Of a stretch of 50,221 bases of DNA, positions 33,792-41,893 are shown in pieces. Location of the stretch: positions 1 to 50,221 of the forward strand of contig NZ_JXSL01000005.1 in assembly GCF_000829825.1 (NCBI RefSeq), read 5' to 3'. The position numbers were made by a program, and so were the translations under genes. A model generated the notes under the pieces. That model ran no database searches. It saw nothing but the letters and a program-made list of their open reading frames with translations, and was not told where the DNA came from. The DNA comes from Paramagnetospirillum magnetotacticum MS-1. Lineage in GTDB: Bacteria; Pseudomonadota; Alphaproteobacteria; Rhodospirillales; Magnetospirillaceae. Positions within the stretch are counted from its first letter, which is position 1. The number at the start of each line of letters is the position of its first letter.

Positions 33792-35146
33792 TCGGGGAAA
33801 ATCAGGGAAAAGATCGCGCCGCCGCCGGGGCGGTCCTCCACCTCCACCCGTCCCGAATGGGCCATCATGATCTCGCGCACGATGGCCAGGCCCAGGCCCG
33901 ATCCGCTCTTGCGCCGTTCGGCCCGCCAGAAGCGCTGGAAGATGCGGTCACGCAATTGGGCGGGAATGCCGGGCCCGCGATCCTCGACCCGCAGGATGGC
34001 CGGGTTTTCGACCCGTACGCTGACGGTGCTGTCGGCGGGGGTGTGGGTCAGGGCGTTCTCCACAAGATTGCGCAGCGCATTGAACACCGCCTCGGCATTG
34101 GCGGTGATCAAACATGGAGAGGGAGACTCGATGACCTCGATCATGCGGTGCTGCTTGAGCGCCATGGGCGCCAGAAACGTCCCCACGTCCACGGCGATGG
34201 CGTTGAGATCGGCCTGCTCGTCCATGGCGACGGTCAGGGCCTCGGCGCGGGCAACCGTCAGCAACTGGGCGATCAGGCGGGTCATGGACTCCAGGTCGCG
34301 CACCAGGGCGTCGCGGGTGGCCGGGTCGGGAAGGGTCTCCACATGGGCCCGCAGCACCGCCAAGGGAGTGCGCAATTCGTGGGCGGCATCGGCGGTGAAA
34401 TCGCGCTGGATGCGGAATCCTGCCTCAATACGGTCCAGGGCGCTGTTGATGGCTTTGACCAGCGGCATGATCTCGCGCGGGACGCCGGCTTCCGGCAAAC
34501 GGATGTCGGTACTGCTGGGGCCGATGCCAGCGGCCTGTTCGGACAGGCGCTGGAGCGGCAGCAGCGAGTTGCGGATGGTCACCAGACTGACCAGCAGCAT
34601 GGCCAGTAGGAAAGGTGCCCCCAGCCAGCCGCCTTCCGTGGCGAATTTCCGCACCAGTTCCTGGGTAATGGCTTCGAAATCGCGACCGCTTTCCTCCACC
34701 TGGACGACCACCTTGCGGTCGCCGACCATGCTGGGCATGGCGGCACCGAACATGCGCATGGGGCCGGGACCGTCGGGGTTGTACTGGTAGAGGGTCAGGG
34801 CTCGGATAGCCTCCTTTGGGGGCTCTCCCACATCGCCCCCCACCACTTTCAGGATGGTTCCCGTGCCAGCATCGCGGATGGAGAAGCGGAAATCGTTGTC
34901 CGTGGTGTTGGCGTAATAGGCCAGAGTCGCTTCCGACATGTTGACGGCGACGGAGCCGTCGGGCGTGGCCCGCAGATTGACGGCGACCGAACTGACGAAT
35001 TCGCTGAGCAACTGGTCGCGCATCACCTCGGTGACCGAATGGTATTTCCACCATAACCAGGAATAGGCCAGGACGATGGCGACCAGGGTGGTCAGCGACA
35101 GGCGGAAGACGATGCGCCACAGGATGGCCGGTGGCTGGCGGATCAA
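33770..35146 (-). CDS. Sensor histidine kinase
   Basis: 458 aa. One membrane helix near residue 20 (LTTLVAIVLAYSWLWW) and one near 175 (APFLLAMLLVSLVTI) flank a periplasmic sensor domain. A HAMP-like segment precedes the dimerisation box DAAHELRTPLAVL with the phospho-His. The ATPase shows NALRNLVENALTHTP (N box), ILRVEDRGPGIP (G1), FQRFWRAERRKSGSGLGLAIV (F and G2 boxes). Its ATG overlaps the response-regulator stop (ATGA). The signal sensed is unknown. Confidence 0.95.
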   Translation of the reverse strand: MIRQPPAILWRIVFRLSLTTLVAIVLAYSWLWWKYHSVTEVMRDQLLSEFVSSVAVNLRATPDGSVAVNMSEATLAYYANTTDNDFRFSIRDAGTGTILKVVGGDVGEPPKEAIRALTLYQYNPDGPGPMRMFGAAMPSMVGDRKVVVQVEESGRDFEAITQELVRKFATEGGWLGAPFLLAMLLVSLVTIRNSLLPLQRLSEQAAGIGPSSTDIRLPEAGVPREIMPLVKAINSALDRIEAGFRIQRDFTADAAHELRTPLAVLRAHVETLPDPATRDALVRDLESMTRLIAQLLTVARAEALTVAMDEQADLNAIAVDVGTFLAPMALKQHRMIEVIESPSPCLITANAEAVFNALRNLVENALTHTPADSTVSVRVENPAILRVEDRGPGIPAQLRDRIFQRFWRAERRKSGSGLGLAIVREIMMAHSGRVEVEDRPGGGAIFSLIFPDQGAQRR

Positions 35147-35820
35147 GGAGCGCCGTCCGCCAGCATGTATCCGATGCCGCGCAAAGTATGGACGGTCAGG
35201 CGCGCGCCCGTCTGTTGCAGGCGTTTGCGCAGACGCGACACCAGCACCTCGACCGAATTGGGCGTGACGTCGTCGTCGAAACCGTAAAGTCCTTCTTCCA
35301 AAGAGCGCTTGGACACCACTTTGCCCGCGCGGCGCAGCAGATGTTCCAGCATTTCCATCTCGCGGCGCGGCATGGAGATCAGGGTGCCATCGACCCGCAC
35401 CTCCCGCCCCGTTGTGTCGAAGGTGAGATTGCTCAAGGACAATTCCACCGACAAGGCCGCGCCCGGCCGACGCAGAATGGCCCGCAGCCGGGCAATGAGC
35501 TCCTCCATGGCGAAGGGCTTCAGCAGGTAGTCGTCGGCACCGGCATTGAGGCCCGAGACCCGGTCGCTGACGCCGTCGCGGGCGGTCAGCACCATCATGG
35601 GGCAGGGGGCGGATTTTGCCCGCTGGGCGCGGATGATGTCCAGGCCGTCGCCGTCGGGCAGGCCGAGATCAAGGATGGCGGCCTGATAGGTGGCGGACTC
35701 GAAGGCGGCGATGGCATCGGCCTTGTTGCCGAACACGTCTGGGACGAAGCCTGCGCTTTTCAGCGCCCCCGAGATGAACTCGGCCAGACGGTCATTATCT
35801 TCGACCAGCAATATGCGCAT
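35143..35820 (-). CDS. OmpR/PhoB-family response regulator
   Basis: 225 aa. Receiver: MRILLVEDNDRLAE, phospho-Asp in AAILDLGLPDGDGL (near residue 51), Thr in MMVLTARDG and Lys in YLLKPFAMEEL. The C-terminal winged helix (FDTTGREVRVDGTLISMPRREMEML, VTPNSVEVLVSRLRKRL, TVHTLRGIGYML) is intact. The ATG at 35820 is chosen because the protein starts directly with the receiver. Cognate of the overlapping kinase; it may control the exported DUF6134-like protein gene just upstream on the same strand. Confidence 0.95.
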   Translation of the reverse strand: MRILLVEDNDRLAEFISGALKSAGFVPDVFGNKADAIAAFESATYQAAILDLGLPDGDGLDIIRAQRAKSAPCPMMVLTARDGVSDRVSGLNAGADDYLLKPFAMEELIARLRAILRRPGAALSVELSLSNLTFDTTGREVRVDGTLISMPRREMEMLEHLLRRAGKVVSKRSLEEGLYGFDDDVTPNSVEVLVSRLRKRLQQTGARLTVHTLRGIGYMLADGAP

Positions 35821-35833
35821 GAGCCCCGCGACC

Positions 35834-36490
35834 TCACTTGAGCACGTAGTAGATGTCCGATCCGTCATCTCCCTTGATCCAGACCTGGACCAGGGCCTGC
35901 TCGGAATCGTACCACAATTCCCGGCGAAGGCCGTCATCCCACAGCCATCGCGTGGTATGGGTCGTCTTGCCGCGCACCATGATGGTCTCCTCCCCCAGGG
36001 ACTGGACCTTCAACGGCGTCGGTTTACCATCGCCTGGGTCCAGCATCATGGTGGTGCTGGGCGACAAAGGGTACCACAGCGAGCCGGGAAACATCCGGGG
36101 ATGGCTGGCGGGCGGCTTATCGTCCACCCAAACCCTGATTGCGCCACCCGACGCTTCGGCCCTGACCCTGTGGCGGATGCCGTCGTCATTGGTGGTGTAA
36201 TCCATGGATTGGAGATGGCCGTTTTCCCAGATCTCGACGCCCCGCTGCTCGAAGATGAAAAAGGGTATGAGCATGAAATTGACGCGGATATCCGCCTCGA
36301 CCAGCACTTCGAATCCGCCCTTGCGGGGGCGGAAGACGAAATTATGGTAGCCGATATAGCCGCCGTTACGGGTGACGGCAAAGGACAGGTTCTGTTCGCT
36401 CTGATTCGTCAGAAAGGGGGGGGCCGCCGCCGCTGTCGTGGCGGCTACAAGCAGGACCAGGGCGGCGATGAGTGGACGAAAGGTCCTCAT
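35834..36490 (-). CDS. Exported DUF6134-like protein, first gene of the two-component operon
   Basis: 218 aa with a Sec signal peptide (LIAALVLLVAATTAAAAPP). The mature part is beta-rich: LSFAVTRNGGYIGYHNFVF, EADIRVNFMLIPFFIFEQRGVEIWENGHLQSMDYTT-type strands, and a C-terminal LWDDGLRRELWYDSEQALVQVWIKGDDG. This matches the short periplasmic DUF6134 family by pattern. Only 13 bp separate it from the response regulator, so the three genes form one operon. It may be a sensed or regulated envelope protein. Confidence 0.75.
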   Translation of the reverse strand: MRTFRPLIAALVLLVAATTAAAAPPFLTNQSEQNLSFAVTRNGGYIGYHNFVFRPRKGGFEVLVEADIRVNFMLIPFFIFEQRGVEIWENGHLQSMDYTTNDDGIRHRVRAEASGGAIRVWVDDKPPASHPRMFPGSLWYPLSPSTTMMLDPGDGKPTPLKVQSLGEETIMVRGKTTHTTRWLWDDGLRRELWYDSEQALVQVWIKGDDGSDIYYVLK

Positions 36491-36518
36491 GCGCGGCGGG
36501 TACCTTCAGTAAAGACAT

Positions 36519-36550
36519 GGGCGGCCCCCGGCCTTGACCGGGAGCCGCCC
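36519..36550 (-). terminator. Terminator-like hairpin after rne
   Basis: GGGCGGC-CCCGG pairs with CCGGG-GCCGCCC around a 6-nt loop, with one C/A mismatch. It lies 8 bp downstream of the rne stop. No strong T-run follows, so Rho-independent termination is only probable. Confidence 0.55.
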
Positions 36551-36558
36551 AAGCTGGA

Positions 36559-39288
36559 TCAGGACATCAAACGGTTCCACCACCCCTTGCGCGGCGGCTT
36601 GGCGGGAGCCAGGGGCTCGGCCTCGGGCTGGGGCGCGGCGGCGGCTGGCGCTTGCGCCACGGCCACCGGCTCCGGCTCACGCGCGGGAGCAGCCGGTTCC
36701 TCGGCAACCACTTCCGGCTCGGGCGCGCGCACCGGCTCGGGTGCGGGCTCCGAAACGGCTTCGGGTTCAGCTTCGGCCTTGGCGTCCACCTTCTTCTTGG
36801 CCGGGGCGCGCTTGCGCTTGGGCTTTTCCTCGGTGGCGGCCGCCTCCTCGGGGGCAGCCTCCTCGGTCTTGCCCTCGGCCTTCTTCTTGGCGGGCGCACG
36901 CTTGCGCTTGGGCTTTTCCACCTCGGCGGCGGGAGCGGCCTCCTCGGCGGAGGCGGCTTCGCCTTCGGCTGATTCCTGCGGCGCGGTTTCGCCTTCGGCG
37001 GCCGGGGTGTCGCTCAGGCTCTCGGCGGTTTCACCGCTGCCAGCCTCGGCGGTCTCGCCGCCTTCACCGGCCTCGCCCTCGCCTTCGCCCTCACGCCGAC
37101 GCCGACGGCGGCCGCCACGGCGGCCACGGCGGCGCTTGCGCGGCTGATCATCGTCGCCACCCTCGGTGCGGGTGCCTTCGCCTTCGCCCTCGGCCTCGTC
37201 GTCCTCGGCTTCGCTTTCGCCCTCAGTGGGGGGCAGCTCCTCCTCGGAACCGCCTTCGCCCTCGGCCTGTTCGGGACGGTCGTCACCGGGCTTGCGGCGG
37301 CGGCGGCGGCGGCGGCGGCGCTTGCGTCCGGCCTCGCTGTCCGGGTCTTCCTCGCCCCGGTCTTCCCTGGGGCGTTCGTCCCTGGCGCGGGGAGCGCGCT
37401 CGGGCCGGGCCTCCACCTCTTCCTCGTCTTCCGGCTCGGCCTCGTCGGCCTCGGGCTCGGCGGGCGGACGGTGGACGGCGTCATCCATGGAGATGGCGGT
37501 GCGCGCCGGTTCGTCGGGTCGGAACTCGGCCTTGACCTTGTCCATGCGGAAGGCGGGCGGAATCAGCGTGTCGTCGCCCGACAGGAACACGTCGAACTCA
37601 TAGCGCTCCTCGATGGCGGCCAGCGCCGAGCGCTTCTGATTGAGGATGTAAAGCGCGATGGCCGACGACACATAGACGGTGACCTCGGAGGAGCGCCGCC
37701 GGATGCCCTCTTCCTCGATGGCGCGCAGGATGTGCACGGCGGCCGATTCCACCGAACGCACCAGACCGGTGCCGCCGCAATGGGGGCAGGGGCTGAAGGT
37801 GGTTTCCTGCAAGCTGGGGCGCAGCCGCTGGCGCGACAGTTCCAGCAGGCCGAAGGCGCTGATCTTGCCCACCTGGATGCGGGCGCGATCATTCTTCAGC
37901 GCTTCCTTCAGGCGACGTTCAACCGCATGGTTGTTGCGGTTCTCTTCCATGTCGATGAAGTCGATGACGATGAGGCCGGCCAGATCGCGCAAGCGCAACT
38001 GGCGGGCCACTTCGTCGGCGGCCTCCATATTGGTCTTAAGCGCCGTCTCCTCGATGTGGCGCTCCTTGGTGGCGCGGCCCGAATTGACGTCGATGGCGAC
38101 CAGAGCCTCGGTCTGGCTGATGACGATATAGCCGCCCGACTTCAGCTGGACCACCGGCGAATGCATGGCGTCCAACTGGGCTTCCACCTGATAGCGGTGG
38201 AACATGGGCATCACCGGGTCCTTGTAGGGCTGGACCTTCTTGGCATGCGACGGAGTCAGCATGCGCATATAGTCCTTGGCCAGACGATAGCCCTCGTCGC
38301 CGTCCACCAGCACTTCGTCGATGTCGCGGGAATAAAGGTCGCGGATCGAGCGCTTGATCAGGCTGGCCTCTTCATAGACCAGGGCGGGCGCGCTGGACTT
38401 CAGCGTCAGTTCGCGCACGCTGTCCCACATGCGCAGCAGATATTCGTAGTCGCGCTTGATCTCGGTCTTGGAGCGCTCGGAGCCAGCGGTGCGGATGATC
38501 ACCGCCATGCCATCGGGAATATCCATCTCGTTGGCGATGGACTTGAGACGGCGGCGGTCGGTGGCGGAGACGATCTTGCGCGAGACCCCACCACCGCGGG
38601 CGGTGTTGGGCATCAGAACGCAATAGCGGCCAGCCAGGGAGAGATAGGTGGTGAGTGCGGCGCCCTTGTTGCCGCGCTCCTCCTTGACCACCTGGACCAG
38701 CATGATCTGGCGGCGCTTGATCACTTCCTGGATCTTGTAATTGCGCAGCAAGCGGGCCCGGCGACGCTCGTTTTCCACGTCGTCGTCGCCGCCGACGGTC
38801 TCCACGTTGCGCTTGCGCTGGGAGCGGCCATTATCGGAACCGCTCTCCCCATTCTCGCCGTTTTCGCCATTCTCGCCGGTTTCGGAAGGGGCGTCCTCGA
38901 CGGTGGAACCGTCGGTCTGTTCCGCCACTGCTTCGGCGGCCAGATGGCCTTCGCCCACCGGTTCGGCGTCATCGCGGTCGTTGGTGGCTTCGCGCATCAC
39001 CTCGGCGCGCTGGGCGGCCAGCAGCGCCTGGCGGTCGGCCACCGGAATCTGGAAATAGTCGGGGTGGATTTCGCTGAAGGCCAAAAAGCCGTGGCGGTTG
39101 CCCCCGTATTCGACGAAGGCAGCCTGGAGCGAGGGTTCGACCCTCACCACCTTGGCCAGATAAATGTTACCCTTCAGCTGCCGCTTGGTGGATGTCTCAA
39201 CATCCAGTTCTTCCAGGCGGGTTCCATTGACGACCACGACCCGGGTCTCTTCCGGGTGGGTGGCGTCGATCAACATACGTTTGACCAT
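36559..39288 (-). CDS. rne: Ribonuclease E/G
   Basis: 909 aa from the ATG at 39288. MVKRMLIDATHPEETRVVVVNG opens the RNase E core; the S1 domain (NIYLAKVVRVEPSLQAAFVEYG) is interrupted by a ~90-residue acidic insert (GENGENGENGESGSD). The catalytic region holds VAIDVNSG and FIDMEENRNNHAVERRLKEAL, with Mg-binding Asp residues. CPHCGGTG (near residue 500) is the Zn-link. From about residue 600 on the tail is disordered and alternates acidic stretches with Arg blocks (RKRRRRRRRRRK; KRKRAPAKKK twice), ending KGWWNRLMS. It starts mRNA decay, trims rRNA and tRNA, and scaffolds the degradosome. The long leader upstream may carry autoregulation. Confidence 0.97.
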   Translation of the reverse strand: MVKRMLIDATHPEETRVVVVNGTRLEELDVETSTKRQLKGNIYLAKVVRVEPSLQAAFVEYGGNRHGFLAFSEIHPDYFQIPVADRQALLAAQRAEVMREATNDRDDAEPVGEGHLAAEAVAEQTDGSTVEDAPSETGENGENGENGESGSDNGRSQRKRNVETVGGDDDVENERRRARLLRNYKIQEVIKRRQIMLVQVVKEERGNKGAALTTYLSLAGRYCVLMPNTARGGGVSRKIVSATDRRRLKSIANEMDIPDGMAVIIRTAGSERSKTEIKRDYEYLLRMWDSVRELTLKSSAPALVYEEASLIKRSIRDLYSRDIDEVLVDGDEGYRLAKDYMRMLTPSHAKKVQPYKDPVMPMFHRYQVEAQLDAMHSPVVQLKSGGYIVISQTEALVAIDVNSGRATKERHIEETALKTNMEAADEVARQLRLRDLAGLIVIDFIDMEENRNNHAVERRLKEALKNDRARIQVGKISAFGLLELSRQRLRPSLQETTFSPCPHCGGTGLVRSVESAAVHILRAIEEEGIRRRSSEVTVYVSSAIALYILNQKRSALAAIEERYEFDVFLSGDDTLIPPAFRMDKVKAEFRPDEPARTAISMDDAVHRPPAEPEADEAEPEDEEEVEARPERAPRARDERPREDRGEEDPDSEAGRKRRRRRRRRRKPGDDRPEQAEGEGGSEEELPPTEGESEAEDDEAEGEGEGTRTEGGDDDQPRKRRRGRRGGRRRRRREGEGEGEAGEGGETAEAGSGETAESLSDTPAAEGETAPQESAEGEAASAEEAAPAAEVEKPKRKRAPAKKKAEGKTEEAAPEEAAATEEKPKRKRAPAKKKVDAKAEAEPEAVSEPAPEPVRAPEPEVVAEEPAAPAREPEPVAVAQAPAAAAPQPEAEPLAPAKPPRKGWWNRLMS

Positions 39289-39780
39289 TAAGGCGATCTC
39301 TCCGTGGCGCCGCCCGCGACGCGCTAAGCGCATGCGAGCGGTTGTCTGATCCAGCGAAGCCGGCGCTTAGGCACGCGCGACCAATCAGCTTGCCGCTGGA
39401 ACCAGCGGCGCCTCGGAAAACGACCTCGCGTCCGTGTGCGGATGCGGGCCTCATTCGGCGGGAACCTGATCGCGGGCGAATCCGCCCGGCTTCGAATTCT
39501 AGTCTGGCATCGCGGTCCGAGCCATGGCGTGCCTCAGGGTTCGCAATCATTGCGAACCACCGTGACGCCATCGTCCTGGAACGGACTATCGGATCGTACG
39601 AGCTCATGGGCAGTCAAAATAGCCTTGCTCCGTCCATTCGACAACGATCTTGTTGCAACCCATCCACACAGAGGGAAAATCGAATAGAAGAGTCTGCCGA
39701 ATCAATGCGTTTTGGGTTGAGCTTGAGTCCGCGTCTGCGGTATAGCTGTCTCTCGAGATTCCCTGACTGGCCCCTTGGCG
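39289..39780. other. rne / amidase divergent intergenic region with a hairpin in the rne leader
   Basis: This 490-bp stretch separates rne (minus) and the amidase gene (plus). It contains a perfect hairpin, GCCGCTGG / CCAGCGGC with an AA loop (39392-39409), inside the presumed rne 5' leader. RNase E mRNAs are often self-regulated by leader cleavage, so this fits, but the base pairing is the only evidence. No open frame with a credible start was found. Confidence 0.4.
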
Positions 39781-41436
39781 ATGAGGCAGATGAGGACAAG
39801 ACCGCGTTTCTGGTCGGCGCTGATGGCCCTGGTCGTGCTGGGAGGGCTGGGCGGCCCCCCCGCAAGTCTGGCGGCGACGGCGTCGGGTGCGCGTCTCGGC
39901 GTCCATGGCGAGGGTGTCACCCGTTTCGTCCTCGATCTTTCCGATCAGGTGGGCTTCAAGATCACGCCCCTGAATGATCCCTACCGCATCGCCATCGATC
40001 TGACCGGAACCGAGTTTAACGGCACACCGGGTATTTCCAAGCCCTGGGGCTCGGTCAATTCCCTTCATCTGGAGGGCGGGCGGATCGTGCTGGATCTCAG
40101 GAAGCCCGCCCTGGTCAAAAGCGCCTTCATCATCGCTCCGCGCGACGGCATGGGCCATCGCCTGGTGGTGGACCTGGCCGACACCACGCGCGAAGCCTTC
40201 ATGGCGGCAGCCGGGTCCAATGCCGGGCTGGCCGCCAAGGCGCCGGTCCCGAAGCTGCCAGCCAAGGCATCGGCACCGGTACCTGCACCGGCTCCGGCCA
40301 AGGCCGCTCCATTGCCCGAGGCCCCTAAGCCGGTGGAGGAGTTCCATCTGCCCGAGGCCGTGGCCCCATCCTCTCCGTCCGAGGCGGCCCGCCCTGGTGC
40401 CAACCGCATCGTGGTGAACAGCCCCAATGCGCCCGCCGAGGCTCTTGCCCCGCCTTCCGAGCCGGTGACCCTGGTGCCGCCTCCTTCCATGCAGGCGCCC
40501 CTTCCGGTGGAGCGCCCCCAACTGGCTGACAAGCCGCTGGCTGAGAAGGGGGCGCGCACGCCCCTGGGCACGCCCATGCTGTCCTCGCCCATGCCGCCGC
40601 CGCCCGAGCGGCCCGCGCCGCCGCAGCCCGTGGCCGCGCCTCAGCCTCCCGCGCCCACGCCCGTTCCTGCCGCGCCGCCTCCGCAGCAGGCGGTGCAATC
40701 TTCAGCCCCGGCCATGGAGAGCGTCGCCAGGGCCAAGGACGGCGTGCCGGTGATTGTCATCGATCCCGGTCATGGCGGCGTCGATCCCGGTGCCACCGGC
40801 GTGTCGGGCACCTATGAGAAGCACATTACCCTGGCCATGGCCCGCGAACTGAAGGCCATGTTGGAGCACAACGGGCGCTATCGGGTTCATCTGACCCGTG
40901 ACCGCGACGTGTTCATCCGCCTGAGGGAACGTATCGCCATCGCGCGGGCCCAGGGTGCCGATCTGTTCATCTCACTTCATGCCGATGCGGTGCAAAGCCC
41001 GCAGATCCGGGGCCTGTCGGTCTATACCCTGTCGCGCAACGCCTCGGACGCCGAGGCGCAGGCCCTGGCGGAAAAGGAAAACAAGGCCGATCTCATCGCC
41101 GGAATCGATCTCACCCACGAATCCGCCGACGTGGCCAATATCCTCATCGATCTGGCCCAGCGCGAGACCATGAACCGTTCGGCGGGCTTTGCCACCGAAC
41201 TGGTGGATGAGGTGGGCCAGGAGATGGATCTGCTGGGCAATACCCATCGCTTCGCCGGTTTCGCCGTGCTGAAGGCGCCCGATGTTCCGGCGGTTCTGGT
41301 GGAGATGGGTTATCTCTCCAACGAATCCGAGGAGAAGATGTTGCGCCAGCCGCAATACCGCGCCCGTCTGGCCAAATCCATCGCCAAGGCGGTGGAGCGT
41401 TTCTTCCCGCCCAATCTCAAGGCCAAGCGGCCTTAA
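39781..41436 (+). CDS. amiC: N-acetylmuramoyl-L-alanine amidase with AMIN domain
   Basis: 551 aa. A signal peptide (MRQMRTRPRFWSALMALVVLGG...SLAA) precedes an AMIN domain (about 35-130, GVTRFVLDLSDQVGFKI, PYRIAIDLTG) that localises the enzyme to the septum. A long Pro/Ala-rich linker follows (about 145-310). The amidase_3 domain (about 320-545) shows the zinc ligands: His in VIDPGHGG, Glu in KHITLAMAREL, His in LFISLHADA, and Glu in VLVEMGYLSN. It cleaves the glycan-peptide bond during daughter-cell separation. Just upstream of PBP1A, a common arrangement in alphaproteobacteria. The gene symbol is by family, not proven orthology. Confidence 0.93.
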   Translation: MRQMRTRPRFWSALMALVVLGGLGGPPASLAATASGARLGVHGEGVTRFVLDLSDQVGFKITPLNDPYRIAIDLTGTEFNGTPGISKPWGSVNSLHLEGGRIVLDLRKPALVKSAFIIAPRDGMGHRLVVDLADTTREAFMAAAGSNAGLAAKAPVPKLPAKASAPVPAPAPAKAAPLPEAPKPVEEFHLPEAVAPSSPSEAARPGANRIVVNSPNAPAEALAPPSEPVTLVPPPSMQAPLPVERPQLADKPLAEKGARTPLGTPMLSSPMPPPPERPAPPQPVAAPQPPAPTPVPAAPPPQQAVQSSAPAMESVARAKDGVPVIVIDPGHGGVDPGATGVSGTYEKHITLAMARELKAMLEHNGRYRVHLTRDRDVFIRLRERIAIARAQGADLFISLHADAVQSPQIRGLSVYTLSRNASDAEAQALAEKENKADLIAGIDLTHESADVANILIDLAQRETMNRSAGFATELVDEVGQEMDLLGNTHRFAGFAVLKAPDVPAVLVEMGYLSNESEEKMLRQPQYRARLAKSIAKAVERFFPPNLKAKRP

Positions 41437-41439
41437 GGC

Positions 41440-41769
41440 ATGCGGCTTCCCGCCCTCCTCATCTTGGCGCTGACCGTTTGGGCTGCCGCTGCCCAGGCCG
41501 AGACCAAGCCCACCGTGCCCTGTCTCACCTGTCCCCGCATCGTGCCCGCCTGCTGGATGATGGTCTACCGCTGGACCGACTACAATTTGCGCTCGGGGCC
41601 GGGCAATCATCTGGTGATCACCGACGGACCGCCGCCCACCCGGCCGGAACTGGCCAAGGCGGCGGAAGAGGTCATCCGCTCGCTGCCCAAGGGCATGAAA
41701 ACCGCCCTGGTGGGCACCAGCCGCATCGATTGCCCCGAACCCATCAAGGCGGAGTCGCGTAAGCCGTAG
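41440..41769 (+). CDS. Small exported Cys-containing protein (109 aa)
   Basis: It starts 3 bp after the amidase stop codon, so it is in the same operon. Signal peptide RLPALLILALTVWAAAAQAE. The mature part has VPCLTCPRIVPACWMMVYRW with a C-x-x-C motif and a third Cys, then a Pro-rich region and a further Cys near the end (RIDCPEP). The Cys pattern would suit disulfides in the periplasm. No family is recognised. Confidence 0.65.
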   Translation: MRLPALLILALTVWAAAAQAETKPTVPCLTCPRIVPACWMMVYRWTDYNLRSGPGNHLVITDGPPPTRPELAKAAEEVIRSLPKGMKTALVGTSRIDCPEPIKAESRKP

Positions 41770-41893
41770 GCGGAGATGGCACGCCTGCTGAATGGATGAT
41801 GGACAGACGTTTCTAACGCCTGCATCTTCCCCGCACTTGACGCCGGAGGCCGCAAGGCGGTACCACCAGCCCAAACCGCAAGGCACCGCCGCC

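Noticed and set aside
36559-37500. Repeats in the rne tail as a separate repeat element or ORF
   Set aside because: They are in-frame coding low-complexity blocks of RNase E.
37471-39291. A 606-aa open frame antisense to rne
   Set aside because: Antisense of conserved RNase E core; no recognizable domain.
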